DNA of 64,000 nt. Origin: JBBRTJ01 sp038244535. GTDB lineage: Bacteria; Actinomycetota; Acidimicrobiia; Acidimicrobiales; Ilumatobacteraceae. The notes under the pieces were generated by a model. That model made no database searches, was not told where the DNA came from, and worked only from the letters and a program-made list of their open reading frames with translations. The stretch spans positions 9,107 through 73,106 of the forward strand of contig JBBRTJ010000005.1 of NCBI GenBank assembly GCA_038244535.1, in the 5' to 3' direction. Positions within the stretch are counted from its first letter, which is position 1, and each line of letters begins with the position of its first letter. The position numbers were made by a program, and so were the translations under genes. Below are positions 24,883 through 33,952 of the stretch, one piece after another.

Positions 24883-26145
24883 TCAGGCCTCGGGAGCGAA
24901 GCGGACCAGGGCCGCGGCGGCCTTGTAGGCAGCCTCGGCCGGTCCGATCTCGTCAGGGCGAAGCAGGTTGGCCATGATCCGAAGCACCCACTCCATCAGC
25001 GAGCGGCTGTGCATCCCCACCCTGGTCAGCTCCTTCATGAGCGCGGGTCGCCCGATGACCTGGGCGAAGAGCCGCGCCACCTTGAAGTAGCGGCCGTACT
25101 CGTCGTCGATCAGCTGCGGGTAGCGCTGCAGCGCCATCGGGTCGTTGCCGACGAGGGCCTCGTGGAGCACGCCGGCTGCCATGCGGCCCGTCTCGTAGGC
25201 GTAGTCGATGCCCTCGCCGTTGAACGGGTTCACCGTTCCCGCAGCATCACCGACGACGAGGAACGTGGGACCGGCCTTGGGTCCCACGGACCCACCCATG
25301 GGCAGGCGTCCGCCGGTGGGCTCGCAGGTCGCCTTGTCAGGTGACAGCTCCCAGTAGCCCGGCGCCGTCGCCGCGAACTCGTGCATGAGGTGCGTGGTGT
25401 TGACGGTCTTCCAGTCCCGAAAGGTCGAGAGCAGACCAACGCCCACGTTCACCGTGCCGTCGCCGACGGGGAAGATCCAGCCGTAACCCGGCAGCGTTGC
25501 TCCCTGGCGGTCCTTGACGTCGAGCGACGACTCGATCCACGGGGTGTCGTGCAGCGGGCTCTCGTAGTAGCCGCGGATGGCCATGCCCTGCGGCCACTCG
25601 CGGTTGCGAGAGGTCCCGAGGGCCCGACCGAACCGGCTGTTGGCACCATCGGCGACGACCACGTAGCGGGCCCGCACCTCATGGACCAGGCCGGTGTCCT
25701 TGCGCTTGACCGTCGCACCACGCACGAAGCCACGCTCGACGAGGGGAGCGATTGCTTCGGCGCCCTGCCACAGCGTGGCGCCTTGCTTGACAGCGTTGTC
25801 GGCCACCATCTCGTCGAGGTCGCGTCGGCGCACGACGTAGCCGTAGTTGGGGTACTCCGGGTGCTCGGGCCACTTCAGCTCGAGGCTGATCCCGTGGGCG
25901 ACTGCTCGCAGGCCGTCGTATCGGTGGTAGGGCAGCAGGCGCTCGCCGAGGCCCATGTCGTTCAGCTGCTTGACCGCCCGGGGCGTGAGGCCGTCACCGC
26001 AGGTCTTCTCGCGGGGGAACAGCTTCTTTTCGACGACGAGCACGTCGTGGCCCTCTCGGGCCAGCCAGTGCGCCGTCGAGGAGCCGGCGGGTCCGCCGCC
26101 GACGACGAGCACGTCGTAGGTGTGGTCGGCGGTCGAGGTGGTCAT
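24883..26145 (-). CDS. Geranylgeranyl reductase family flavoprotein (MenJ-like)
   Basis: 420 residues. The N-terminal FAD-binding motif is VLVVGGGPAGSSTAHWLARE. The second motif is VGDAAGTVNPFNGEGIDYAY, with the substrate domain between. The family reduces isoprenoid double bonds. In actinobacteria the homologue next to complex I genes saturates one unit of the menaquinone side chain (MenJ), and the neighbouring respiratory operon supports that role here. The start used is ATG at 26145; in-frame codons upstream to 26247 encode unconserved sequence. It converges with the His-rich gene across 7 bases. Confidence 0.85.
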   Translation of the reverse strand: MTTSTADHTYDVLVVGGGPAGSSTAHWLAREGHDVLVVEKKLFPREKTCGDGLTPRAVKQLNDMGLGERLLPYHRYDGLRAVAHGISLELKWPEHPEYPNYGYVVRRRDLDEMVADNAVKQGATLWQGAEAIAPLVERGFVRGATVKRKDTGLVHEVRARYVVVADGANSRFGRALGTSRNREWPQGMAIRGYYESPLHDTPWIESSLDVKDRQGATLPGYGWIFPVGDGTVNVGVGLLSTFRDWKTVNTTHLMHEFAATAPGYWELSPDKATCEPTGGRLPMGGSVGPKAGPTFLVVGDAAGTVNPFNGEGIDYAYETGRMAAGVLHEALVGNDPMALQRYPQLIDDEYGRYFKVARLFAQVIGRPALMKELTRVGMHSRSLMEWVLRIMANLLRPDEIGPAEAAYKAAAALVRFAPEA

Positions 26146-26201
26146 TGCTCCAGCGTGCCGCGGCGCAGACCCGTTCGTCGGGTCAGACGCTGCGTCAACG
26201 G

Positions 26202-26951
26202 TCACCCTCCAGCGGCCCGTGCGGCGGCGGCCTCGGGTGTGCACCACTTGGCGAAGTCGGGGTTGTCGACGCTCTCGCCGGCCAGGGTGAAGCGCTCGTC
26301 GCAGACCACGGCGATGATCTCGTCGTCGGTGAGCGTCCCCCCGTTCTTGATGCCCCAGGTCGGCATGTTGCCGCGGGCCCCGCCGATGCGCTGGCCACCG
26401 GGCCGATCAGGGTTGCCGTACGGCTTGCCGAGGTAGGGCGCGTTGCCCGTCTCGATGAAAGAGACATGGTCCTCGAACTTCGGGAAGGTGAGCAGGACCT
26501 GGCCGGCGCTCAACTGGTAGCCGACGCCGCCGCCACCCTCGGCGCCGTGGCAGGAGGCGCAGTTGCTGGCGTAGAGCTTGGCGCCGGCGGCGAGAGGACC
26601 CGTCACCTCCTTCTTCGGCTGCTGCATCGCCTCGATGTAGATGAAGAGCCACAGGGGGAGAGCGGCGAGGACGGGCATCGCCCACAGCGGGATGCGGCGG
26701 CGGCGCTGTGCCGCGATGACCACCGGTGACAGGGGCTTCGGAGCGGGAGGTGCGGCGGGGCCGGAACGTGGCGGGCGAGGCGGTGCCGGCGGGGCGGCCC
26801 CCGGCGCGGTCGCCGGCGTGGATGCGGCCGTGGTGGCGGGGAGGTTCGAAGCTGCCGGTGCACCGGCCGGGTCGCCGCCCTCCACGGGCAGGCCGAGGCT
26901 CTGACGCCGCTCGCGGGAGCGCTTCAGCAGGTGCTCGGGGATCTCCGTCAC
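26202..26951 (-). CDS. Membrane-anchored monoheme cytochrome c
   Basis: 249 residues. A cytoplasmic N-terminus starts MTEIPEHLLKRSRERR and continues as an Ala/Pro-rich linker (about 25-75). One transmembrane helix spans about 88-108, and an outside cytochrome c domain follows with CASCH at 131-135. The likely sixth ligand is the Met in GNMPTWG. It is transcribed away from the bc-complex operon, so it is a likely electron carrier between that complex and a terminal oxidase. The GTG start has GGAGGA upstream. Its first 16 residues resemble the N-terminus of the cytochrome b subunit IV homologue at 28897. Confidence 0.85.
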   Translation of the reverse strand: MTEIPEHLLKRSRERRQSLGLPVEGGDPAGAPAASNLPATTAASTPATAPGAAPPAPPRPPRSGPAAPPAPKPLSPVVIAAQRRRRIPLWAMPVLAALPLWLFIYIEAMQQPKKEVTGPLAAGAKLYASNCASCHGAEGGGGVGYQLSAGQVLLTFPKFEDHVSFIETGNAPYLGKPYGNPDRPGGQRIGGARGNMPTWGIKNGGTLTDDEIIAVVCDERFTLAGESVDNPDFAKWCTPEAAAARAAGG

Positions 26952-26992
26952 GGGGTGTCCTCCGCAGGTCGGTCAGGAAAACGTTCGAGTGC

Positions 26993-26998
26993 ACACTA
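26993..26998 (-). promoter_or_regulatory. -10-like box of the membrane cytochrome c gene
   Basis: On the minus strand TAGTGT lies about 41 bases before the GTG start at 26951; a GGAGGA ribosome-binding site is in between. Confidence 0.3.
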
Positions 26999-27145
26999 GG
27001 CGCGCCTCGCACCTGTGCAGGCAACCGCCGAGCGGCTGCCGAGCGTGACATCGGCGACCGCAAAGTCGTCGTCACGGGTGCGGGCAGCCCTGGTGGGGCG
27101 TGCTAAACACGCGGTCGCCCCGATGGGGTCACCAGCGTGCTGGTC

Positions 27146-27170
27146 GATACTGTTGTGAGCGGATTCACGA
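27146..27170 (+). promoter_or_regulatory. Promoter -10 and Rex operator of the bc-complex/nuo operon
   Basis: A GATACT box (27146-27151) is followed at 27153-27170 by TTGTGA-GCGGAT-TCACGA, which matches the Rex operator TTGTGA-N6-TCACAA at 11 of 12 arm bases. The operator covers the expected transcription start and ends just before the GAGGAGG ribosome-binding site. Rex bound here should block the 20-kb operon. The rex gene lies 10 kb upstream. Confidence 0.6.
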
Positions 27171-27180
27171 GGAGGAACGG

Positions 27181-27639
27181 ATGATCTTCGCCAGCACCCA
27201 CATCCCGTTCTTCAACGTCGCGCTCATCTTTTCGTTCCTGCTGACGATTGGGTTGACGCTCCTCGTCATCCCCGTGGCCAAGCGCCGGCCCATCGGCACG
27301 CCGACCTCGTGGGGCGAGGCGATGTTCGGCGCGACCTATGTGTTTGCCGTGCTGTTCATGGCCTACGGCGTGGTGCCGCACCAGTGGCTCACCCACGCCG
27401 ACAACGAGCTGGCCTGGCGGTCCGACAAGATCCTCCACGGTCCTGGCGACCTCTTCGATCGGTTGCCGTTCACGATCACCTACGTCGTGGTGCGCGACCT
27501 GATCGTCGTCGGGATCTACGTGGTCTTCCTCGGCCTCATGATGTTCGTGTTCTCCTGGTGGCAGAAGCGGGGCACGAAGAAGGCCGTGCCGGAGCTGACG
27601 ACGTCAACGTTCGGTCGTCCCCTGGTTCGGAAGGGGTAG
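27181..27639 (+). CDS. Three-helix membrane protein at the head of the bc-complex operon
   Basis: 152 residues with hydrophobic spans at about 8-32, 45-64 and 98-124 and a basic tail. The ATG at 27181 has a strong GAGGAGG site. It is the first gene of the operon and is followed 3 bases later by a ferredoxin gene. No cofactor motif is visible, although His61 and His66 (VPHQWLTHAD) lie at the end of the second helix. I recognise no named family. It may anchor the ferredoxin to the cytochrome b complex. Confidence 0.8.
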   Translation: MIFASTHIPFFNVALIFSFLLTIGLTLLVIPVAKRRPIGTPTSWGEAMFGATYVFAVLFMAYGVVPHQWLTHADNELAWRSDKILHGPGDLFDRLPFTITYVVVRDLIVVGIYVVFLGLMMFVFSWWQKRGTKKAVPELTTSTFGRPLVRKG

Positions 27640-27642
27640 GGC

Positions 27643-28056
27643 GTGGCCAGGACCGATGCCAACCCGCCCATGCCGGAGTGGAGCACGCAGTACGAGCTCG
27701 TCGAGGTCGATGCCGACTACCTGACGAAGGCGGTCAAGCCGAAGCAGTTCATCCACATCGACCAGTCCGAGTGCATCATGTGCGAGGGCTGCGTCGACAT
27801 CTGTCCGTGGAAGTGCATCCACATGGTCACGCCCGACGCGGTCGCCGACGCCGTGAACACCGGCCGCCCTGGCGATGACCCTGCTGAGCACGTGATCTTC
27901 ATCATCGACGACGACGTCTGCACGCGGTGCGCGCTCTGCGTCGATCGTTGCCCAACCGGTGTGATCATCCTCGGCAAGGTCGGCGCTCCGGCGCCCGAGG
28001 GCGACGCCCACCAGCGCACGAACAATCACGGCTACGCGTACGGCATGCGGTTCTGA
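27643..28056 (+). CDS. Dicluster 4Fe-4S ferredoxin, NuoI-like
   Basis: 137 residues. Two clusters are predicted: C44, C47, C50 with C103 (CIMCEGCVDICP) and C93, C96, C99 with C54 (CTRCALCVDRCP). An extra Cys58 follows the first motif (CPWKC), as it does in both NuoI proteins of this window. A loop of about 34 residues separates the motifs. There is no signal peptide, so it acts on the cytoplasmic side. Its position between a membrane protein and cytochrome b suggests a subunit or partner of the quinol-oxidising complex, which is not part of ordinary bc1 or b6f complexes. The start is GTG at 27643. Confidence 0.85.
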   Translation: MARTDANPPMPEWSTQYELVEVDADYLTKAVKPKQFIHIDQSECIMCEGCVDICPWKCIHMVTPDAVADAVNTGRPGDDPAEHVIFIIDDDVCTRCALCVDRCPTGVIILGKVGAPAPEGDAHQRTNNHGYAYGMRF

Positions 28057-28073
28057 GGGACGAGGAGCAGTTC

Positions 28074-28859
28074 GTGGCCAAGACCATCAACGACAAGCCG
28101 GGCGGTGGCCCCAAGGAGAAGATCTCCGAGATCACCGAGAAGGTGCAGGGCTCCCAGGCATGGGGCTCGATCTTCCGGCCCGGTTCGATCTTCCGGAAGG
28201 GCTATTCCGACAGCCCGCGCAACCGGTCGTACGTGATCATGAACTCGGTGCTGTACCACCTGCACCCGGTCAAGGTGAAGCGTCACGCGGTCAAGGTCAG
28301 CTACACGCTGTGCCTCGGCGGCCTGAGCTTCTTCCTCTTCATCTTGCTGACCGTCACGGGCATCTTCCTGATGTTCTTCTACCGGCCGACGACGGCCCAG
28401 GCGTGGAACGACATCTACACGCTGCAGACCTCGGTCACCTTCGGCCTGCTCGTGCGGAACATGCACCGCTGGGCGGCCCACCTCATGGTGCTGTCGGTGT
28501 TCCTGCACATGGCCCGCGTCTTCTACCACGGGGCCTACAAGCCGCCGCGCGAGTTCAACTGGGTCATCGGCGTGGTGCTGCTCACCCTCACGCTGCTGTT
28601 GTCCTTCACGGGCTACCTGCTGCCGTGGGACCAGCTGTCCCTGTGGGCCGTGGCGGTGGGAACCAACATGATGGGCTACACCCCCGTCTTTGGCGACCAG
28701 GTCCGCTTCGTGCTGCTCGGTGGCAAGGAGATCGGCGGCGAGACCTTGCTGCGGTGGTACGTGCTGCACGTGCTGATGCTCCCGTTCGTCATCGTCATCT
28801 TCATGGCGGTCCACTTCTGGCGGGTCCGCAAGGACGGCGGCATCTCCGGTCCGCTGTGA
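28074..28859 (+). CDS. Cytochrome b6-type subunit (N-terminal half of cytochrome b)
   Basis: 261 residues with four transmembrane helices. The heme ligands are H131 and H145 (14 apart) and H232 and H247 (15 apart), the exact spacing of b6-type proteins rather than mitochondrial cytochrome b. The motifs NMHRWAAHLMVLSVFLHMAR, YLLPWDQLSLWAV and the end RKDGGISGPL are also b6-like. It carries the two b hemes for quinol oxidation and reduction across the membrane. The start is GTG at 28074 with GAGGAG upstream, giving about 50 cytoplasmic residues before the first helix. The C-terminal half is the next gene. Confidence 0.92.
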   Translation: MAKTINDKPGGGPKEKISEITEKVQGSQAWGSIFRPGSIFRKGYSDSPRNRSYVIMNSVLYHLHPVKVKRHAVKVSYTLCLGGLSFFLFILLTVTGIFLMFFYRPTTAQAWNDIYTLQTSVTFGLLVRNMHRWAAHLMVLSVFLHMARVFYHGAYKPPREFNWVIGVVLLTLTLLLSFTGYLLPWDQLSLWAVAVGTNMMGYTPVFGDQVRFVLLGGKEIGGETLLRWYVLHVLMLPFVIVIFMAVHFWRVRKDGGISGPL

Positions 28860-28896
28860 TGCCCCGTCAATCGATCGTGAGAAGGGAGCTGGTGCG

Positions 28897-29712
28897 ATGA
28901 CTGAGATCCCGGAGCACCTGCGCAAGCGGGCCGAGGAAGCTCGCTTGAAGGCTGAAGCTGCGAGGGGCGCCGAGGCGGCGCCTCCAGTGGCCGACGTGGC
29001 TGCTTCCGTCGCCGCTGAGCCGGCTGCTGATCCCCGCATCCCGGCCCACCTGCTCGAGCGCAGCAAGGCGGCCAAGCAGCGCGCCGCCGGCGGCGCTGAT
29101 CCTGGTGCTGCGGCAGCCGCCACCGGCGGTGGCGTCGCCCTCGCCGAGCGTCCCGGTTCTGCCGTCACCGCTGCTCCGGCCGCTGGTGGTGGGGTCCCGA
29201 TCGGCGCCGGGCCGGGTGGTCACACCCAGCGTCTGCTGACGGTGGTCAAGTCGGGATCGATCCAAGAGGTCAAGGCTGCCCCGGTCGACAAGGTCCACAC
29301 CTGGCCCCACCTCCTTGCCGTCGAGTTCGTGGCGGCCTTGGCGTGCAGTGCGTTCCTCCTCGTGTTCTCTGCGTTCGTCAACGCCCCGCTCCTGCAGCTG
29401 GCCAACCCGAACCGAACGCCGAACCCGTCGAAGGCTCCGTGGTACTTCCTCGGCCTGCAAGAGCTGCTCACGATGTTCCACCCGATGGTGGCCGGCGTGA
29501 CGATCCCAGGCATGGGGATGTTCGCTCTCATGCTCGCCCCGTACCTGGACCGCAACCCGTCCAACAAGCCCGAGGATCGCAAGTTCGCGATCTCGATCTT
29601 CACGATCTTCATGATGTTCTGGGCGGTGCTGGTCATCATCGGCTCCTTCTTCCGTGGGCCTGGGTTCAACTTCGTGTTCCCCTGGCGCGACGGCCTCTAC
29701 TTCGAGCTATGA
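28897..29712 (+). CDS. Cytochrome b C-terminal half (subunit IV type) with long N-terminal extension
   Basis: 271 residues. The last 140 hold three transmembrane helices (about 140-162, 195-216 and 232-252) and APWYFLGLQELL, where Pro-Trp-Tyr stands for the PEWY motif of the quinol-oxidation site. The first 130 residues are a soluble Ala/Gly-rich extension not found in ordinary subunit IV. It contains two copies of a short basic motif, IPEHLRKR (4-11) and IPAHLLERS (48-56), shared with the N-terminus of the cytochrome c at 26202. Note that the Glu of PEWY is replaced by Ala (residues 180-183). Confidence 0.88.
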   Translation: MTEIPEHLRKRAEEARLKAEAARGAEAAPPVADVAASVAAEPAADPRIPAHLLERSKAAKQRAAGGADPGAAAAATGGGVALAERPGSAVTAAPAAGGGVPIGAGPGGHTQRLLTVVKSGSIQEVKAAPVDKVHTWPHLLAVEFVAALACSAFLLVFSAFVNAPLLQLANPNRTPNPSKAPWYFLGLQELLTMFHPMVAGVTIPGMGMFALMLAPYLDRNPSNKPEDRKFAISIFTIFMMFWAVLVIIGSFFRGPGFNFVFPWRDGLYFEL

Positions 29713-29722
29713 GGTCTCTGTC

Positions 29723-30589
29723 ATGAGCGGTACCACCATCGTCCTCATCGCCGTCGCGGCGCTCGTCGTCCTGGCGGTCGTGATGATCGCCGCGACGTCG
29801 CGTCGACGCGATGCCACGTCCGCCGGCGAGCTGTCGCGCGAGGCGCGCCAGCGCGACACGAGCTCCATCGAGCTCGAGTCGGCTGCGGCCGCGCCGACTG
29901 GCCGCGAGCTCGAACTAGCCGCCGCCCGTGCCCGCAGCGAGGGCGAGATCGTGCCCGCCACCTCGCTCACGCCCTCGCCGTGGTCGCCCCCCGACGCGGA
30001 GACGATGGGCGTCACCCGGCGGCAGTTCTTCAATCGCAGCCTCGTCGCCCTGATGGGGCTCAGCCTGGCCACGTTCGGCGCGGCCGTGCTCGCGTTCCTC
30101 TGGCCGAAGCTCTCCGGTGGCTTCGGTTCCAAGATCACGGTCGGCAAGATCGACGACATCAAGGCCGAGGTGCGGGCCGGCAAGGGCTTCTTCTACCTCC
30201 CCGAGGGTCGGGCCTGGATCACCGAGTTCCCGAAAGCCGACCTCGCGAAGGCCAAGAAGGCCTATCCCACAGCCGTCTACAACGGCATGGCCGCGGGCCT
30301 CAACGCCCTCTACCAGAAGTGCCCGCACCTCGGTTGCCGCGTGCCGAACTGTGATTCGTCGCAGTGGTTCGAGTGCCCCTGCCACGGCTCGCAGTACAAC
30401 CAAGTCGGTGAGAAGAAGGGTGGTCCGGCGCCGCGGGGCATGGATCGCTTCGGCCTGACCGTCGATGCCATCGGCACGGTGACCATCGACACCGGCACGG
30501 TCTTCCCCGGTCCTCCCATTGGGACCAACACCACCGGCCAAGAGGCCGAGGGCCCCCACTGCATCAACTCCGGAGGCGAGAAGAAGTGA
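29723..30589 (+). CDS. Rieske 2Fe-2S protein
   Basis: 288 residues. The cluster site is complete: C200 and H202 (CPHLGC) and C218 and H221 (CPCHGS), with C205 and C220 able to form the stabilising disulfide. There are two hydrophobic segments: residues 5-24, and 103-127, which is preceded by a twin-arginine-like VTRRQFFNRS (97-106). The Tat-like motif is thus internal, behind an extra N-terminal helix and charged linker, resembling the multi-helix Rieske proteins of actinobacteria. It takes one electron from quinol and passes it to cytochrome c. The start is ATG at 29723. Confidence 0.93.
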   Translation: MSGTTIVLIAVAALVVLAVVMIAATSRRRDATSAGELSREARQRDTSSIELESAAAAPTGRELELAAARARSEGEIVPATSLTPSPWSPPDAETMGVTRRQFFNRSLVALMGLSLATFGAAVLAFLWPKLSGGFGSKITVGKIDDIKAEVRAGKGFFYLPEGRAWITEFPKADLAKAKKAYPTAVYNGMAAGLNALYQKCPHLGCRVPNCDSSQWFECPCHGSQYNQVGEKKGGPAPRGMDRFGLTVDAIGTVTIDTGTVFPGPPIGTNTTGQEAEGPHCINSGGEKK

Positions 30590-31626
30590 TCCTCGCGGCG
30601 GGCGTGCCCCGCAACATCGCGATCGTCATCGCCGTCGTCGTCACCGTCGGCTGGCTCCTCTACATCGTCGCAAACCTCAGGCGAGCCCGTCCCGAGATCG
30701 GCAGCGAGATCGAGCTGGCCCCCAACCGCAAGCCCTATTACTCCGACGAGGAGCTCGAGGGCAAGCGGCTCGAGCGAACGCAGCTCGCCGGCGTTGCGAT
30801 GCTCGTGGTCCTCGGCGTGGGCCTCCCGCTGTACTGGGTCCACGAGCCGAGCCGTCAAGATGGCGCGATCGAGGAGTTCGACAAGCAGTTCGTCGGATGG
30901 GGCGCGAGGGACTTTGCCGCCACGGCCGACGGCGGGTTCAACTGCGCCGGGTGCCATGGCGGCATGAAGGGCGTCGGTGGTGTCGCCGCCTACACGATCA
31001 CCGACCAGCGCACCGGCGAGGTTCGCCCTGTCGCCTGGAAGGCGCCCGCCATCAACACCGTCGTGTACCGGTTCTCTGACAGCGAGATCAAGTTCATCCT
31101 GGTCTACGGACGACCCTTCTCGCCGATGTCGCCCTGGGGTGTCGAAGGCGGCGGCCCGATGAACGATCAGCAGATCAACGACTTGATCTCCTACTTGCAC
31201 AGCATCGCCATCCCACGAGGCAAGGACCAGGTGGCGGGCGAGATCCCCAAGACGATCAACGACAACGTGGCCAAGGCCCTCGCCGATGCCATGGCCAGCG
31301 GCAAGTACAAGAGCGAGGGCGAGGCCCTGTTCAACCTCGAGGTCGGCAGCGGTGGCTACAGCTGCGCTCGGTGTCACACCAAGGGGTGGAGCTACAGCGA
31401 CCCGCAGCAGGCGGGCGGCGGCGCCCTCGGCCCGAACCTCACCGGTGGTTCGACCGTTCGGCAGTTCCCGGCGAAGTCCGACCAGATCGATTTCATCACC
31501 AAGGGCTCCGAGCTCGGCAAGAGGTACGGGCAGCAGGGCCAGGGCTCGGGGCGGATGCCGGGGTTCGGCCAGCTGCTGACTCCTGAGCAGATCAACGCCA
31601 TCGTCGACTACGAGCGGGGCCTGTAG
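30586..31626 (+). CDS. Diheme cytochrome c of the bc complex
   Basis: 346 residues. Two N-terminal transmembrane helices (about 9-28 and 65-84) precede an outside portion with CAGCH at 120-124 and CARCH at 260-264, so two c-type hemes. Each domain ends with a Met-containing loop (FSPMSPW; GSGRMPGFG) that may give the sixth ligand. This matches the two-heme cytochrome c subunits that replace cytochrome c1 in actinobacterial bcc complexes, but here the second helix lies before, not after, the hemes. The GTG start overlaps the Rieske stop (GTGA). Confidence 0.9.
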   Translation: MILAAGVPRNIAIVIAVVVTVGWLLYIVANLRRARPEIGSEIELAPNRKPYYSDEELEGKRLERTQLAGVAMLVVLGVGLPLYWVHEPSRQDGAIEEFDKQFVGWGARDFAATADGGFNCAGCHGGMKGVGGVAAYTITDQRTGEVRPVAWKAPAINTVVYRFSDSEIKFILVYGRPFSPMSPWGVEGGGPMNDQQINDLISYLHSIAIPRGKDQVAGEIPKTINDNVAKALADAMASGKYKSEGEALFNLEVGSGGYSCARCHTKGWSYSDPQQAGGGALGPNLTGGSTVRQFPAKSDQIDFITKGSELGKRYGQQGQGSGRMPGFGQLLTPEQINAIVDYERGL

Positions 31627-32391
31627 ATGTCAAACCTCCTCACCCTGGCGATCAGCTGGGAGCCCGAGATCCGCGGCATCGTCGTGGTCCTCATCGCCTT
31701 CACCGTGCTCATCGGAAGCGTCTACCTGCTCCTCAGCACGAACATGGGCGTTCGCCTCGGCTTCCTGACCGCGTTCGCAGCGCTGTTCGGCTGGATGACG
31801 ATCATGGGTGCCATCTGGTGGACGTACGGCATCGGCCTGCGAGGCAAGGACCCCAGCTGGGATTCGGTCCAGGTCATCAACGGCGACCTCAACCAGCCCG
31901 ACACGAATCCCGTTGCTCGCGACCTGAACAACGGTTGGACCAAGCTCGGCGAAGCCGACTCCGGTCGTGGTCAGGCCGTCGCGGCAGCCGACGACATCTT
32001 GCAGAACAAGGCGAAGCGGTTCAAGGCCGGCGAGTACCTCCCGATCGAGGTGTACGACAAGGGTGGTGATCGTTGGCCGGTGATCTTCGGCGTCGACTTC
32101 ATCGCGTTCTTCCACGACCCGCACTACTCGCTCGTCGAGGTCCAGCCGGTCATCCCGACGCCGACCGAGCCGGGGAGGGCTCCTGCTCAGCCCCAGGTCG
32201 ACCCCACTGCACCCAAGACCTTCGTGCTCATGGAGCGCAACCCGGGCACCCGCCGGCGGCCGGCCGCGCTCATCACCGTCGGTTCGGCCATGATCTTTGC
32301 GCTCTCGACGCTGGCGCTCCATCGGCGCGACAAGCGTTCGACCGTCAACGTCAGCCAGCCGACCTCCGAGCGAGTGGGAGCGGGGGTCTGA
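31627..32391 (+). CDS. Membrane protein of the bc-complex operon, unknown
   Basis: 254 residues. Hydrophobic spans lie at about 16-37, 45-68 and 212-231, with a loop of some 140 polar residues between the second and third. No cofactor motif is present and I recognise no family. It starts 1 base after the cytochrome c stop and its own stop abuts nuoA. It therefore sits exactly at the junction of the bc complex and complex I genes and could be a linking or assembly subunit. That is inference from position. Confidence 0.8.
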   Translation: MSNLLTLAISWEPEIRGIVVVLIAFTVLIGSVYLLLSTNMGVRLGFLTAFAALFGWMTIMGAIWWTYGIGLRGKDPSWDSVQVINGDLNQPDTNPVARDLNNGWTKLGEADSGRGQAVAAADDILQNKAKRFKAGEYLPIEVYDKGGDRWPVIFGVDFIAFFHDPHYSLVEVQPVIPTPTEPGRAPAQPQVDPTAPKTFVLMERNPGTRRRPAALITVGSAMIFALSTLALHRRDKRSTVNVSQPTSERVGAGV

Positions 32392-32846
32392 GTGGCCCAG
32401 TACCTCCCCATCGTCGTGTTGATGGTGCTCACGGTCATCTTCGGACTCATCAGCCTCGTTGCCTCGAAGCTCCTCGTGCCCGCCACGCCCACGTCCGCCA
32501 AGGAGGCCCCCTACGAGTGCGGCATCGTGCCGTCGAAGGAGCCGCCTGAGCGGTTCCCGGTCGCCTTCTACCTGGTGGCGATGCTCTTCATCATGTTCGA
32601 CATCGAGATCATCTTCCTGTACCCGTTCGCCGTTGCCCGTGGTGAGCTCGGCCTGTACGGCTTCGTCGCCATCGTGGTGTTCAGCGTCGTGTTCTTCCTG
32701 TCCTTCGTCTACGAGGTGGCCAAGGGCGGCCTCGACTGGGGCCCGGCCAAGCGGGCCCGCCTGCTCGCCGCCGTGTCAGCAGACCGCACGACGTCGACCA
32801 CGATCCGCCGGGTCGGCCTCGAGGGCCGCAACGAGGAGTCAGCCGC

Positions 32847-32850
<4 letters not shown>
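32392..32850 (+). CDS. nuoA: NADH-quinone oxidoreductase subunit A (complex I, first copy)
   Basis: 152 residues with three transmembrane helices. The loop after helix 1 carries the conserved YECGIVP-type sequence (APYECG), and helix 2 has the acidic FIMFDIEIIFLYP signature. A basic C-terminal tail of about 35 residues is longer than usual. It is a membrane-arm subunit next to the quinone cavity. The GTG start directly follows the previous stop codon. Confidence 0.94.
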
Positions 32851-33418
<568 letters not shown>

Positions 33419-33422
<4 letters not shown>

Positions 33423-33952
33423 CCACCGTTGATCGTGCCGCCGAACCGGCGGTCGAGCAGGCCGGCGCGGCCGAGCCGCAGGTGCTCCACGGGTGCCCGC
33501 TGACCTCGAGCCGGGGGCAGGTCGTCGTGCACCCGCGCGCCGAGCAGTACCTGGAACTGCTGCGGGCCCTGCTGGACGACGGGTACCACCTCTGTGCCGA
33601 CCTCACCGCCGTCGACTTCCTCACCCACCCGGGCCGCTCGCTGCCCGAGGGCATCTCACCCGAGCGGTTCGAGATCGTCCTCAACCTGCTCGACGTGGCC
33701 AACCCGAGGCGGTTGCGGGTCCGCCTCCAGGTTCCCGAGATCGAGCCGGTGGTCCCGTCGCTGTTCGACCTCTGGCCGGGAACCGAGGCCATGGAGCGCG
33801 AGGTGTTCGACATGTTCGGCATCAGCTTCACCGGACATCCCGACCTCACCCGGATCCTCATGCCCGAGGACTGGGTCGGTCACCCCTTGCGCAAGGACTA
33901 CGACGTCGGCCGCATTCCGGTGCAGTTCAAGGGCGCCCCGGAGGGACGATGA
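33419..33952 (+). CDS. nuoC: NADH-quinone oxidoreductase subunit C (first copy)
   Basis: 177 residues, the 30-kDa-type peripheral subunit. The signature EREVFDMFGISFTGHPDL followed by HPLRKDYDV is intact. It packs on NuoD in the peripheral arm and carries no cofactor. The ATG overlaps the nuoB stop (ATGA). Confidence 0.93.
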
